From NCBI RefSeq assembly GCF_007751035.1, contig NZ_CP036433.1:3453001-3517000 (forward strand): a stretch of DNA of 64,000 nucleotides. The letters are read 5' to 3'. Below are positions 42,925-53,205 of the stretch, piece after piece (position 1 is the stretch's first letter; each line of letters opens with the position of its first letter). This DNA comes from Lignipirellula cremea. Its GTDB lineage: Bacteria > Planctomycetota > Planctomycetia > Pirellulales > Pirellulaceae. A program made the position numbers and the translations under genes. The notes under the pieces were generated by a model, which saw only the letters and a program-made list of their open reading frames with translations, had not been told where the DNA came from and did not search any database.

Positions 42925-43581
42925 ATGGACAAAGCTCTGATTCGCGACTGGTGTGATTACTGTGAAGGCAAGTGCGATGTTGAAGTTAGCCACTTTGACA
43001 CACTCTTCATGTCTGAGCTTGGTCCAGATGAATTGAAAGTTGTTTGCTCCTACTTCCCAAATCACTTAGAACTCATCTCGAACATCTCGACGCTCTGGCA
43101 TGGCGACATTCAACTAACACAACAGAAGCAGCGAGACCGAATCGCTGAATTAGCAGCCTTCGATATCGCCGAAAAGAAACCGATCATCCAAAAGGAAGGC
43201 GAGACAGAGCTATTGCGAGTCATTCAGCAGGCGAAGTACACATTCGTCGATTGGGACGATTTCGTTTCAGTTCGGGAGAGTGATAGAACCGTGGGAGCGT
43301 TTATAGAAGCAGTCGGAGACCATGTGCTGTATGAGTTGCTGCCAAGGGATCGGAAAACGCTTGCATTATTCAGCGCACTATACTACTTCGGGAATAGCCT
43401 AGAATTGAGATGGTCGTTGATTTCACCATTATTCAATGAACGCAAATATCGTTTTCGATCATTTCTTGACCTATGGACGATAGGAGGGCGATATGCGGTG
43501 ACTAGCAACGGAGTAATACTTTCTACTCCCTGCGAACCTGTACATCGACCACCCTCGAGAGTGGGGCCAACGGCTGTCTAA
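42925..43581 (+). CDS. Unknown protein, probably acquired
   Basis: The protein has 218 residues: MDKALIRDWCDYCEGKCDVEVSHFDTLF, VCSYFPNHLELISNISTLWHGDIQL, ALFSALYYFGNSLELRWSLISPLFNERKYRF. It has no signal peptide and no family I recognise. Its base composition is clearly more AT-rich than the neighbours, suggesting horizontal arrival. It follows a 74-bp repeat and is followed by the IS insertion. A start further upstream would read through the repeat and is rejected. No good ribosome binding site is visible. Confidence 0.55.
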   Translation: MDKALIRDWCDYCEGKCDVEVSHFDTLFMSELGPDELKVVCSYFPNHLELISNISTLWHGDIQLTQQKQRDRIAELAAFDIAEKKPIIQKEGETELLRVIQQAKYTFVDWDDFVSVRESDRTVGAFIEAVGDHVLYELLPRDRKTLALFSALYYFGNSLELRWSLISPLFNERKYRFRSFLDLWTIGGRYAVTSNGVILSTPCEPVHRPPSRVGPTAV

Positions 43582-43595
43582 GTTTTGGGGAGAAT

Positions 43596-43606
43596 GGGCC
43601 ACCCAT
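43596..43606. repeat. Target-site duplication, left copy
   Basis: GGGCCACCCAT directly abuts the left end of the insertion sequence and is repeated exactly at 45258-45268. Eleven bases suits IS4-family transposition. Confidence 0.9.
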
Positions 43607-43629
43607 GAATGGCACAGTCGTTTTTCTAA

Positions 43630-45075
43630 TCACTTCGTCTCAAACGAGTTATCGCCATGGGCGAGCCTTTCTTTCAGGACGGCTCTTGGCTGGACCATCA
43701 GGCCATAGTTGGTTTGACGCTTTTTCAGCACCCGGGGTTCGTATCGGCCGGGACGGTTGCCGACCAGGCAGCGGGCAATTTGCATGAGCCGTTCCTCGCT
43801 GTACTGCAGTAGGGCGTGCGCCGGAATCGAGGCGACGCCGGACAGCAGATCCCAGCCGGCCAGTACATACTCACACGTCCTGGCGAAGCTGATCCGGCGC
43901 GGAGGTACGCCAGACAGCGTCGCACTACAGCAGGCCGTCAGCCGGATCGCGTTGTAAGCGATCAGCGTCGTCCAGAACTGCCGATGCACCATCGCCGGCG
44001 TTTTGCAACGCAGGTGACGCAGGTTCATGTGCGTTTTGATCGATCGCAGATCCAGCTCCGCTTGCCAGCGGAATCCGTAGAAATCGGCGATCTCGTCATA
44101 GGTGAATTCCTGCTCGCCCTGCTCCTGGAACAACGTCGTGATCACCACAAAGGGCGACTGCTTTCTGCCGGCTCTCTCAACGACATACTGAATTTCTCGC
44201 AACCGGATTGTTTCTGGCATCTGCGCGTAGAGTTCCTTGCTCATCCATTCGGGCCGATCGGGGCGGCTCCAGGTAATGAGATGATCTTTGTATCCTATCC
44301 GTCGTCCGCGTCGGAAATCCGTATGACGTTTTTGATGTTTGCGAAAGCAGACGTCGACGCCTTGCAACGTCAAGAAGGCGACCACCCAGTAGTTGCCATA
44401 GAACCGGTCGGCCACGGCGACGTCGCCCGCGGCGAAGCAGTGCAGCAACTGCCGCAGCAAGGCCGTTTCGCCTGTTTCTTTCCCTTGAAACCTGGCGATG
44501 GCGGCGTCGATCACGCACGCGGTCGCCAGCGACACGACCACCACAAAGCGGGCGATCGGGAAGCCGATGCCCGGCTGTTGCGACGCGTGCTGGGGATACG
44601 CTTCCTGGTTCGCTCGCGTGTCGGCCATCGTGAACGTCGAGCCGTCGATCAGTTTCGCGTGGCGATTCTTGAACAAGAATTTGGCGTCGATTTCCTGCTC
44701 GCTGTTGCTGGCAATTTCACCCGCCAGTTGCCGCAGCGCCCCTTCGGGCAGTTTGGCCCGGGCGCGGCAATAGTCGCGCGTGTCCGGATCGACGCCGACT
44801 CCACGGGTGAGCAGACAGTGGCTGCTGATTCGCGATACGGCGGACTGGCAGCTGGCTTCTTTGCCGTCGCGCAAGACCTGGCCCAGAAACGCCCAGAGCA
44901 CGATTGCGGTGGAGTAGATTCGTCCGAACAACCCGCCGTGCAGAGCAAACACGCGGCGAATACGTTCCGCGGCAAGAATCGAAGCGAACGGCAAGCCCGG
45001 CTGGGTGAGAAAGGCGGTAACACAATCGCCGAAATTAAAGGTGCTTTGTGCCGGCCGAATGGTTATACCAGACAT
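43630..45075 (-). CDS. IS4-family DDE transposase
   Basis: The protein has 481 residues from the ATG at 45075, with GGAGGG 7 bases upstream. The DDE residues are read as the Asp in LIDGSTFTMADT, the Asp in VAVADRFYGNYW, and the Glu of the Y-x2-R-x3-E-x6-K signature in FYGFRWQAELDLRSIKTHM (about residue 380). This signature defines the IS4 family. The frame is intact to the stop at 43630. The C-terminus runs into the left terminal repeat. Confidence 0.95.
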   Translation of the reverse strand: MSGITIRPAQSTFNFGDCVTAFLTQPGLPFASILAAERIRRVFALHGGLFGRIYSTAIVLWAFLGQVLRDGKEASCQSAVSRISSHCLLTRGVGVDPDTRDYCRARAKLPEGALRQLAGEIASNSEQEIDAKFLFKNRHAKLIDGSTFTMADTRANQEAYPQHASQQPGIGFPIARFVVVVSLATACVIDAAIARFQGKETGETALLRQLLHCFAAGDVAVADRFYGNYWVVAFLTLQGVDVCFRKHQKRHTDFRRGRRIGYKDHLITWSRPDRPEWMSKELYAQMPETIRLREIQYVVERAGRKQSPFVVITTLFQEQGEQEFTYDEIADFYGFRWQAELDLRSIKTHMNLRHLRCKTPAMVHRQFWTTLIAYNAIRLTACCSATLSGVPPRRISFARTCEYVLAGWDLLSGVASIPAHALLQYSEERLMQIARCLVGNRPGRYEPRVLKKRQTNYGLMVQPRAVLKERLAHGDNSFETK

Positions 45076-45236
45076 AGAAAAGCCCTCCCTGGATTCGTTT
45101 GCGACGACGAGCCAGGAAGGGCTTCCAAAATTATGGCGCCGGGAAGGCCGCATAGCAAGAACCACCTCACGGCAGTTCGCATTTTATCAAAAATCGCCAA
45201 CCGCCGACAATCAAATTGCGCGCCGATTTCCCGGAA

Positions 45237-45257
45237 AGAAAAACGACTGTGCCATTC
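45237..45257. repeat. Right terminal inverted repeat of the IS
   Basis: This is the exact inverse of 43607-43627. It is followed at once by the second target duplication, GGGCCACCCAT (45258-45268), which continues TAATTG, the pre-insertion target sequence. Confidence 0.9.
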
Positions 45258-45280
45258 GGGCCACCCATTAATTGCTTGGG

Positions 45281-45354
45281 CAGCAAGGGGAGCCACCCAG
45301 ATATTGGCTCACCAATCCCCGCTGATCGTCAAAGTCTGGGTGGCCCTCTTTGTC
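45281..45354. repeat. 74-bp palindromic direct repeat, copy 2
   Basis: It differs from 42833-42906 by one base (A at 45291 for G). It is followed by a pyrimidine-rich CTTTGTCC-type repeat (45346-45400), then the small unknown gene at 45500. It lies 13 bases outside the right target duplication, so it is not part of the IS. Confidence 0.95.
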
Positions 45355-45499
45355 CCTTTTGTCCCCTCCTCTTTGTCCCTGCCCTCTTTGTCCGGGATAT
45401 TGGCGTTGGCGAACTGGTGCAAGCAATCCGCCGACAGAGCCACACCTTCGACTGCCTGGTGATCCATAGTAGCAGTAATTAAAAGTCGAAAGGAATTTC

Positions 45500-45760
45500 A
45501 TGCCAAGATTTTTTGTGATGCATCTGAGCGAGCAAGATTTATGCGATCGAGGGCAAGTAAACAGCCAAAAGCCATTCGAGATTCAGATGCTGGACAAGCA
45601 GGATCGGGCGAGGGCGGTCGGCTATGTCAGTGCGGACGACGAATCTCTTGAAATTTCCGGTTATAAAATACCGACGCCCGTTATCGAAGCCGCGTGTCGG
45701 CAAGTTGCGGGACGGGGTGAATATGTTGACGAACAAGGAATGTCGATAAAGGCATTTTAA
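45500..45760 (+). CDS. Small unknown protein
   Basis: The protein has 86 residues: MPRFFVMHLSEQDLCDRGQVNSQKPFEIQMLDKQDRARAVGYVSADDESLEISGYKIPTPVIEAACRQVAGRGEYVDEQGMSIKAF. AAGGAA lies 6 bases before the ATG. It is a compact alpha/beta-looking cytosolic protein without a known family. Size and setting would fit an immunity or accessory protein, but nothing proves it. Confidence 0.6.
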   Translation: MPRFFVMHLSEQDLCDRGQVNSQKPFEIQMLDKQDRARAVGYVSADDESLEISGYKIPTPVIEAACRQVAGRGEYVDEQGMSIKAF

Positions 45761-45790
45761 GTGTACGGGTGGGGGATACTACGAGCAAAG

Positions 45791-45803
45791 GGGCCATCCA
45801 TTA
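45791..45803. repeat. REP-like half element upstream of the RAYT gene
   Basis: GGGCCATCCATTA differs by one base from GGGCCACCCATTA at the IS target (45258-45270). It lies 78 bases before the RAYT start, as REP elements often do. Confidence 0.5.
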
Positions 45804-45880
45804 GTCGTTGACAGCCCGACCCGATTTCGCTAAATTCCAACCGTTCCATCCCCTCTTCTTCAATTCAAAGGCGTCCCGTC

Positions 45881-46945
45881 ATGGCCCGTACTCCGCGTCG
45901 TGAGGTAATTGATGAATCGGCGGTTGGCGTGTTTCATTGCGTCAATCGCTGTGTCCGGCGGGCGTTCCTTTGTGGACAAGACCCCGTGTCGGGCCAGGAT
46001 TTTGACCATCGCCGGGCGTGGATTCAGCGGCGGATGGAGTTCCTGGCCGGCGAGTTCGGCGTCGAGGTGCTCGGCTTTGCCGTGATGAGCAACCATCTGC
46101 ATGTCATCCTGCGCACCCGGCCAGATGTGGTTGCCGAGTGGTCTGACGACGACATCGCCCTGCGATGGTGGAACCTGTTTCCGCTGCGTCGCGAACAAGA
46201 CGGCTCGCCGGCCGAACCGACCGAGGCCGAACTCGGCATGCTGCTCTGCGACTCCAAGGTGCTGGCCGAACGCCGGCAGCGGTTGTCGAGCCTTTCCTGG
46301 TTCATGCGATGCCTGGCTGAGCCGATCGCCCGGCGAGCCAACAAAGAGGACGAATGCACCGGTCGTTTCTGGGAAGGCCGCTACAAATGCCAGCCGCTCC
46401 TCGATGAAGCGGCCCTGCTCGCCTGCAGCGTCTACGTCGACCTCAACCCCGTACGAGCCGGCATCGCCGCCACGCCGGAAACGAGCCGTCACACCTCAGG
46501 CTACGAGCGGATCGAAGCCAGCAAGACGGCAAGTGACACAACTCGACACCCGGCTACGTCCAGTGAAGAGCAATCACCGCGGCAAGACGACTGGCTCAGC
46601 CCGATCGAACTGGACGAGCAGAGCGAACACTCAACCGCCGCACCCGCACGCCGGGCCTCGCACCGCGGGTATCTCTCGCTGGATCTCACGGCGTACTTGA
46701 AACTGCTCGACTGGACCGGCCGGCAAATCCGTCGAGGCAAACGCGGCAACATCCCCTCCGATCTGGCGCCGATCCTGGAGCGGCTGCAGATCTCGTCCGA
46801 CCTCTGGGTGGATACGGTCCAAAACTTCCGCAAGCTGTTCCACCGCGCCGCTGGCGCCCCTGCGACGCTCGCCGCCGAAGCCGCCCGCCGCGGCAAACGC
46901 TGGCTGGCCGGGATGCAGAGCAGTCGCGAGTGCTTTGGCACTTAA
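45881..46945 (+). CDS. REP-associated tyrosine transposase (RAYT, Y1/HUH)
   Basis: The protein has 354 residues. The HUH motif is in VMSNHLHVILRTRP (about 68-81). The catalytic-Tyr helix is CSVYVDLNPVRAGIA (about 184-198), with the family landmark GRFWEGRYKCQPLLDEAALLAC just before. The N-terminus HCVNRCVRRAFL is also typical. A C-terminal extension of about 130 residues (Arg-rich, LTAYLKLLDWTGRQIRRGKRGNIP) matches the long planctomycete form. RAYTs act on REP palindromes as single-strand endonucleases; the GGGCCA(C/T)CCATTA palindromes at 45258 and 45791 are candidate substrates. Confidence 0.9.
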   Translation: MARTPRREVIDESAVGVFHCVNRCVRRAFLCGQDPVSGQDFDHRRAWIQRRMEFLAGEFGVEVLGFAVMSNHLHVILRTRPDVVAEWSDDDIALRWWNLFPLRREQDGSPAEPTEAELGMLLCDSKVLAERRQRLSSLSWFMRCLAEPIARRANKEDECTGRFWEGRYKCQPLLDEAALLACSVYVDLNPVRAGIAATPETSRHTSGYERIEASKTASDTTRHPATSSEEQSPRQDDWLSPIELDEQSEHSTAAPARRASHRGYLSLDLTAYLKLLDWTGRQIRRGKRGNIPSDLAPILERLQISSDLWVDTVQNFRKLFHRAAGAPATLAAEAARRGKRWLAGMQSSRECFGT

Positions 46946-47327
46946 ATTCGGGCGGGCTTTCTGCACCTGGCTGCTCCGTCCTCGCCGTCGCGTTATGGTT
47001 TCGGGATGGCAGGCTTCGTGAAGGTCTTGCCCGGGCGCCAGCCGTTTAATGCGGGTCTTCCCATGCGCGTGCGGGAAAAACGCGGCGTCAGGGATCGGTC
47101 CGGTTTTGACGGGCTGCCGTTCGCGGTGGAGAGGTCAGCTGGGCCCGGTGTTAGCCGAACTTCGCCATGACACGGTTGTCCCAGCAAGCTGAAAATGGGG
47201 AGGAGAAATCGACAGCCGTCTCTTCAAAGCGGATTTCCGGCCCGGAATCGAGACGTCCCCATGAAAAATGGCGGGTTCCTCTCTCGACCGTGGCGCCGGG
47301 GGCAGGAAGATTGCTATAATCCGTCGC
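46946..47327. other. Spacer between RAYT and the leaderless-type gene
   Basis: These 380 bases have no recognised gene. A possible extended -10 promoter sits at the right edge (47312-47320). Confidence 0.35.
47312..47320 (+). promoter_or_regulatory. Extended -10 promoter, possibly for leaderless transcription
   Basis: TGC-TATAAT (47312-47320) is a perfect -10 box with the TGn extension and no good -35 box. A start of transcription 7-8 bases later coincides with the GTG at 47328. Confidence 0.4.
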
Positions 47328-47606
47328 GTGTCTATTCTTAAAAAATACCCTAACCCGTTTTACATTTTATTGATGGTCGTCGGCACGATCTTCGCGGTCA
47401 CCGCTTGCGCTTATGGGATGATGTCGGTGCATTACGCCCAGGCGACCGGTCGTTCGGCGGTGGAGGCGGCCGAGTTGCTGGAACGAACGGACGGCTGGAT
47501 GGCGGTGCTCCATCATCATGGCGTTACCATATTGGTGGGTCAGTTAGTGGTGTTAGGCGTTTTGACGGCGGCCGCCATGGCGACCGACCCGTACTGGCGA
47601 GACTAG
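47328..47606 (+). CDS. Two-span membrane protein of unknown function
   Basis: The protein has 92 residues from the GTG at 47328: SILKKYPNPFYILLMVVGTIFAVTACAYGMMSV contains the first span, and HHGVTILVGQLVVLGVLTAAAMATDPYWRD the second. KKYPNPFY at the start and ATDPYW at the end look conserved in planctomycetes as far as I recall. No ribosome binding site precedes the GTG, which fits leaderless translation from the promoter just upstream. ATG 47373 would lose most of the first span. Confidence 0.6.
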   Translation: MSILKKYPNPFYILLMVVGTIFAVTACAYGMMSVHYAQATGRSAVEAAELLERTDGWMAVLHHHGVTILVGQLVVLGVLTAAAMATDPYWRD

Positions 47607-47823
47607 GCTGCGTGAACCTTGGGTCGCAAAGCAGGGGATCCGGCTGCAGGTCCGTTCGGCATTGCGGAGGCATTGCGGAAAAAATGGGACATCTGGTGAA
47701 GTCCACTACGTTTCCATCTCCTTATCATAAAACAAGTCGCAGAACGTCTGCCGGTAGCGGGCCTGTCTCCAGGCGGCCGGTTTTCCGGGCTGCGGTTACT
47801 CTTCTTTAGCCGGAACCGATCCA

Positions 47824-48207
47824 ATGAAAGTCAACAACTACCAGGCTGTCGAACAGAAACCGGTGGAAATGGAAGGCTCCCAGGGCTGCCAGGTGCGGTC
47901 CTTGCTCAGCTCGGGCGACGGGGCGCCAAATTTCGCTATGCGACAGTTCGAAGTGGAGCCGGGCGGCTATACGCCGCGCCATAGCCACCCCTATGAGCAT
48001 GAGGTTTTCGTGCTGGAAGGGGAAGGCCTCGTCCTGGAAGGAAGCGTTGAGCATCGGCTGCAGGCGGGCGACGTGGTGCTGGTGACGCCGGACGAAATCC
48101 ATCAGTTCAAGAACACCGGGCAGACTCCGCTGAAGTTCCTCTGCCTGGTTCCCAATTCTTATAAAGACCTTCCCATTTCGATGGCGCCGGAGTGCGGCGT
48201 GGAGTAG
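47824..48207 (+). CDS. Cupin-domain protein
   Basis: This 127-residue single-domain cupin has motif 1 GGYTPRHSHPYEHEVFVLEGEG (two His and a Glu that bind metal) and motif 2 GDVVLVTPDEIHQFKNTG. Such proteins bind small molecules, act as isomerases or dioxygenases, or serve as sensors; this one cannot be placed further. ligA begins 3 bases after the stop, so the two are co-transcribed. Confidence 0.85.
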   Translation: MKVNNYQAVEQKPVEMEGSQGCQVRSLLSSGDGAPNFAMRQFEVEPGGYTPRHSHPYEHEVFVLEGEGLVLEGSVEHRLQAGDVVLVTPDEIHQFKNTGQTPLKFLCLVPNSYKDLPISMAPECGVE

Positions 48208-50220
<2,013 letters not shown>

Positions 50221-50265
50221 CTTGGCCCGGCGCTAATCTGGACGCTTGCTTTTTGTACGCCCTGG

Positions 50266-51222
50266 TCAGGGAGAGGTCGCCAGCAGGGAAAGTGCGTGCA
50301 CGCTTTCGTTGCCGTTGTTTACAAAGCAGCAGTCGCGGCCGTTGCTTTTGGCGGCGTACAGGGCCGAGTCGGCTCGCTCCAGGATGCCCTGGAGGGAATC
50401 CGCATGCTGGATTTGCGCGATGCCGGCGCTGATGTGGACGTTCTCGCCAATCGCTGGGATCTCGTTCAGAGCGACGCGCTCCCGGATCCTTTCGATCACC
50501 AGGCACGCAGGTTCGAGCGCGGTGATCGGCATTAATATGGCGAACTCTTCACCGCCAAAACGCATCACGGAATCGGCCGACCGCAGATTGCTTTGGACGA
50601 TATCCGCCGTAGCGCGCAACGCGGAATCGCCGCTGGCGTGTCCAAAGGTATCGTTCACTTTTTTGAAGTGATCGATATCCAGCATTGCCAGGCAGAAGGA
50701 GATCTGATGGCGTTCCCAATCCTTCAAACGGCGCGAAATTTCCGTATCAAACAATCGGCGATTGCCGACGCCCGTCAATGAATCGACCAGCGACATGGTC
50801 AGCGCTTGCTGCAGCTTTCGCTGCCGGGCGATCGAATGGCGGATCACGCGCTGGAGGAGGCCGCTCATCAGATGTGACTTGGAAAGGTACTCCTGGGCGC
50901 CGCTATGAATCGCCTGAAGGGCTGTTTCCTCCTCTTCATGTCCCGTGAACACCACGATCGGCGTTTCGGGCGAAGAAGCGTGCAGGCAATGCACCGCATC
51001 CAGTCCCTGGCTGTCGGGCAGTCCCAGGTCCAGCAGAATCACATGGAACTCGTTCTCATGCACTAAACGCAAGGCGGCGGCCAGCGTCGACGCCGTGGAA
51101 AAAACGAAGTTGCACTCACTGGACCGCAGCAGCAAACGTTCCACCAGCGCAGCATCTGCTTCGTCGTCTTCGACAAGGAGAATGCTTACCAGGTTGGAAT
51201 CGAGGTCAAAGGCTGAAGCCAT
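50266..51222 (-). CDS. Response regulator with GGDEF domain (diguanylate cyclase)
   Basis: The protein has 318 residues. A receiver domain (about 12-135) has the acidic pocket EDDE, the phosphoacceptor Asp in ILLDLGLPD (about 63-71) and the late Lys in YLSKSHL. A GGDEF domain follows (about 145-305) with SLTGVGNRRLF, MLDIDHFKKVNDTFGH and FGGEEF (about 223-228). An RSAD sequence five residues before GGEEF is a product-inhibition I-site. It should make c-di-GMP when phosphorylated and be feedback-controlled. No histidine kinase is adjacent. It is convergent with ligA. Confidence 0.93.
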   Translation of the reverse strand: MASAFDLDSNLVSILLVEDDEADAALVERLLLRSSECNFVFSTASTLAAALRLVHENEFHVILLDLGLPDSQGLDAVHCLHASSPETPIVVFTGHEEEETALQAIHSGAQEYLSKSHLMSGLLQRVIRHSIARQRKLQQALTMSLVDSLTGVGNRRLFDTEISRRLKDWERHQISFCLAMLDIDHFKKVNDTFGHASGDSALRATADIVQSNLRSADSVMRFGGEEFAILMPITALEPACLVIERIRERVALNEIPAIGENVHISAGIAQIQHADSLQGILERADSALYAAKSNGRDCCFVNNGNESVHALSLLATSP

Positions 51223-51326
51223 GGAACAACGCGCTCCCCGGGGGCGGCTGGCAGAAAACTAAGAAGTTGGCTGTTCTCTAGCTTAGCTTACGCCGGAACG
51301 CGTGGTCGACTTCAAGGCTTACCGAA

Positions 51327-52181
51327 TTACGCTTTTGTCGCGACAATCCGGTGGAAATGCAGCTGCACTTCGCGATCAACGACGCGGCGGACCCCCTCGA
51401 CCAGGCAGCGAGGTTCGTTATCTTCCTGGCCGCGGCGAATGATGTCCTCTAGTTTTGCGCCAGGCTGTACGGTGAAGGTTGTCTGGTTGATGATCTGGTT
51501 CCCTGCATCGAGTTCCGGCACGATAAAATGGCAGGTCGCCCCAAAAGTCAGCATCCGGCTGGCAAAGGCGTCCTGGTAGGGACGAAAGCCCGGAAAACCG
51601 GGCAACAGGCCGTGGTGCAGGTTAATAATGCGGCCGCCTGCATACTTCCAGCAACTGGCGGCGGGCAGCACCCGCATGTAACGGGCCAGCACAATGTAGT
51701 CGACGTTGTAGTCGTCGCAGACCTGCATCATGCGGTCATCGTCGGCCCGGCCTTCCCCCCGTCCGATGTACTCCCAGGGAACGCCGAACTGCTCGGCCAG
51801 CCCGCGGCACGTTTGCCGGTTGCCGATCATGACCGCAGCCTCCGCCTTGAGGACCCCATCGCGGATGGCACGCAGCAAGGCAACGGGAGTTTCCGTGCGG
51901 TAGGTGGCGCAAATTGCGATTCGCGGCCGCGGACGTTCGTCGGGCGACCAGACGCGGACGGAGAGATTTTTAAGACGTCCAATCTCTAGCATCGCCTTGC
52001 GCAGTAAAGGCAGCTGTTCCGGATCGACTTCGATCCGCAGCAACATGGCGAACAGCGCTTCTTCGTCGTGATCGTACATCTGGATCTCGGCGATATTGGC
52101 GCCCTGGCCGGTCACATAGTGAATAATGGGGTCGGCCAGACCGACATTGTCGGGACCAACCGCCGTGACCACTACCTGCAT
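51327..52181 (-). CDS. purU: Formyltetrahydrofolate deformylase
   Basis: The protein has 284 residues. An N-terminal ACT domain (VVTAVGPDNVGLADPIIHYVTGQGANIAEIQMY) is followed by the formyl-transferase fold: RPRIAICATYRTETPVALLRAI, VLARYMRVLP, and the catalytic region INLHHGLLPGFPGFRPYQDA with Asn and His. GATCHFIVPELDAGNQIINQ supplies the Asp. The normal family motif is NIHHSFLPAF; the GLLPGF variant is unusual but the catalytic residues remain. PurU releases formate for purine synthesis and balances the folate pool. It precedes the membrane-anchored unknown on the same strand. Confidence 0.88.
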   Translation of the reverse strand: MQVVVTAVGPDNVGLADPIIHYVTGQGANIAEIQMYDHDEEALFAMLLRIEVDPEQLPLLRKAMLEIGRLKNLSVRVWSPDERPRPRIAICATYRTETPVALLRAIRDGVLKAEAAVMIGNRQTCRGLAEQFGVPWEYIGRGEGRADDDRMMQVCDDYNVDYIVLARYMRVLPAASCWKYAGGRIINLHHGLLPGFPGFRPYQDAFASRMLTFGATCHFIVPELDAGNQIINQTTFTVQPGAKLEDIIRRGQEDNEPRCLVEGVRRVVDREVQLHFHRIVATKA

Positions 52182-52205
52182 CGTTTGCTCCTCTGCTGCG
52201 ACAGG

Positions 52206-52922
52206 TTAATCCGTTTGATCGGGGGAATCCGCCGAACCGCCCGAACCGCTATCGCCCTGTTTGTCGGGCCGGTCGGCGTTCGGCTGCTCGGAGATCTGGA
52301 CATTTGCCGGCTCGACCCGTTTGTCAAAGAATTCCACCAGCACCAGGCGGGCCGGCTCGTTCAACTGCAGGGTCGTGCCGGAGGACAGCTCCTGCAGCAG
52401 GCCATGCTCCAGGTCGAACGCCAGGAACACCCGCTCCGTCTCGTTGCGGAATACCAGGACATACGCCCATTCGCCAGCGGCCGGCGCGGCGGAAAAATCG
52501 TAGTTGTAATCTTCGTTCAACAGGTTTCGGGCATGCAGCCAGCCCGAGCCGCCGATAATGTCCCGCTTTTCCAGTACGTTCCGTGACTGGCCGTCAATTG
52601 TCGCCTGGGCCGACTCGATCACTTCCACTGGGCTGGCGAAGTCGGGCGGGGGTAAGGAAGCTCCGGCCGGGGCGATCAGCCAGAGTTCCGCCTGGGGGGC
52701 GTTCTGGATCAGACGCACCGTCGGAAAGCCCCAGCGGCGGCCGAGCTCGTCGTTCTTGTTGTACTGGAACCACCAGGCGAGAGCCGCCATTCCGATCGCC
52801 GTGCCAAAAATGACCAGGATGGCGAGTTTCCCGCTCCAGGAATTGGAGGCTTCGTTGATGTCGGGTTCAGCAGGTTTCATGGCAGAAGTCGCAGGGGAAT
52901 CGAGTCTCCACGTATTTTCCAT
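52206..52922 (-). CDS. Membrane-anchored unknown protein
   Basis: The protein has 239 residues from the ATG at 52922 (GGTGA 5 bases upstream); the earlier open frame to 53114 is not protein-like. There is one span (SGKLAILVIFGTAIGMAALAWWFQY, about 28-52) and an extracytoplasmic domain (VRLIQNAPQAELWLIAP, then LHARNLLNEDYNYDF and TERVFLAFDLEHGLLQELSSG). A Pro/Asp/Gly/Ser-rich tail ends it. No family recognised. It ends 24 bases before purU on the minus strand, so co-transcription is likely. Confidence 0.6.
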   Translation of the reverse strand: MENTWRLDSPATSAMKPAEPDINEASNSWSGKLAILVIFGTAIGMAALAWWFQYNKNDELGRRWGFPTVRLIQNAPQAELWLIAPAGASLPPPDFASPVEVIESAQATIDGQSRNVLEKRDIIGGSGWLHARNLLNEDYNYDFSAAPAAGEWAYVLVFRNETERVFLAFDLEHGLLQELSSGTTLQLNEPARLVLVEFFDKRVEPANVQISEQPNADRPDKQGDSGSGGSADSPDQTD

Positions 52923-53205
52923 ACTTTCACCGCCAAGTATACTGGCCGCCAGAAGTGGAAGGGGGGCGCCCAGGGGCGATCTCTCCCGTTTTTGCCATGT
53001 CCTTTCCGCCCCGGCCGTCGTAGCGATTGCCTGAGCCTCGGTTGATGCCGCAGCCAGCAAGAGGGGCTCAAGCCTTGTCCTGACGCTGGTTTTTTGCGGG
53101 TGTTGCCTGCCCACAAACCGTGCGGCGAACGCCTTTCCTGGCGGCCGACAGTTTTGATATTCGCCCTTATTACCTGCTGTAAACGTTGAGCCGGAGAACC
53201 TCCCG

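Larger units (their letters stand above)
43607..45257 (-). mobile_element. Complete IS4-family insertion sequence (1651 bp)
   Basis: The left terminal repeat (43607-43627, beginning GAATGGCACAGT) is identical over 21 bases to the inverse of the right end (45237-45257). The 11-bp direct duplication GGGCCACCCAT flanks it. A single intact transposase gene (43630-45075) fills the element and starts 162 bases from the right end. Intact ends, intact gene and perfect duplication indicate recent insertion. It landed in a GGGCCACCC palindrome of the REP-like type. Confidence 0.95.
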
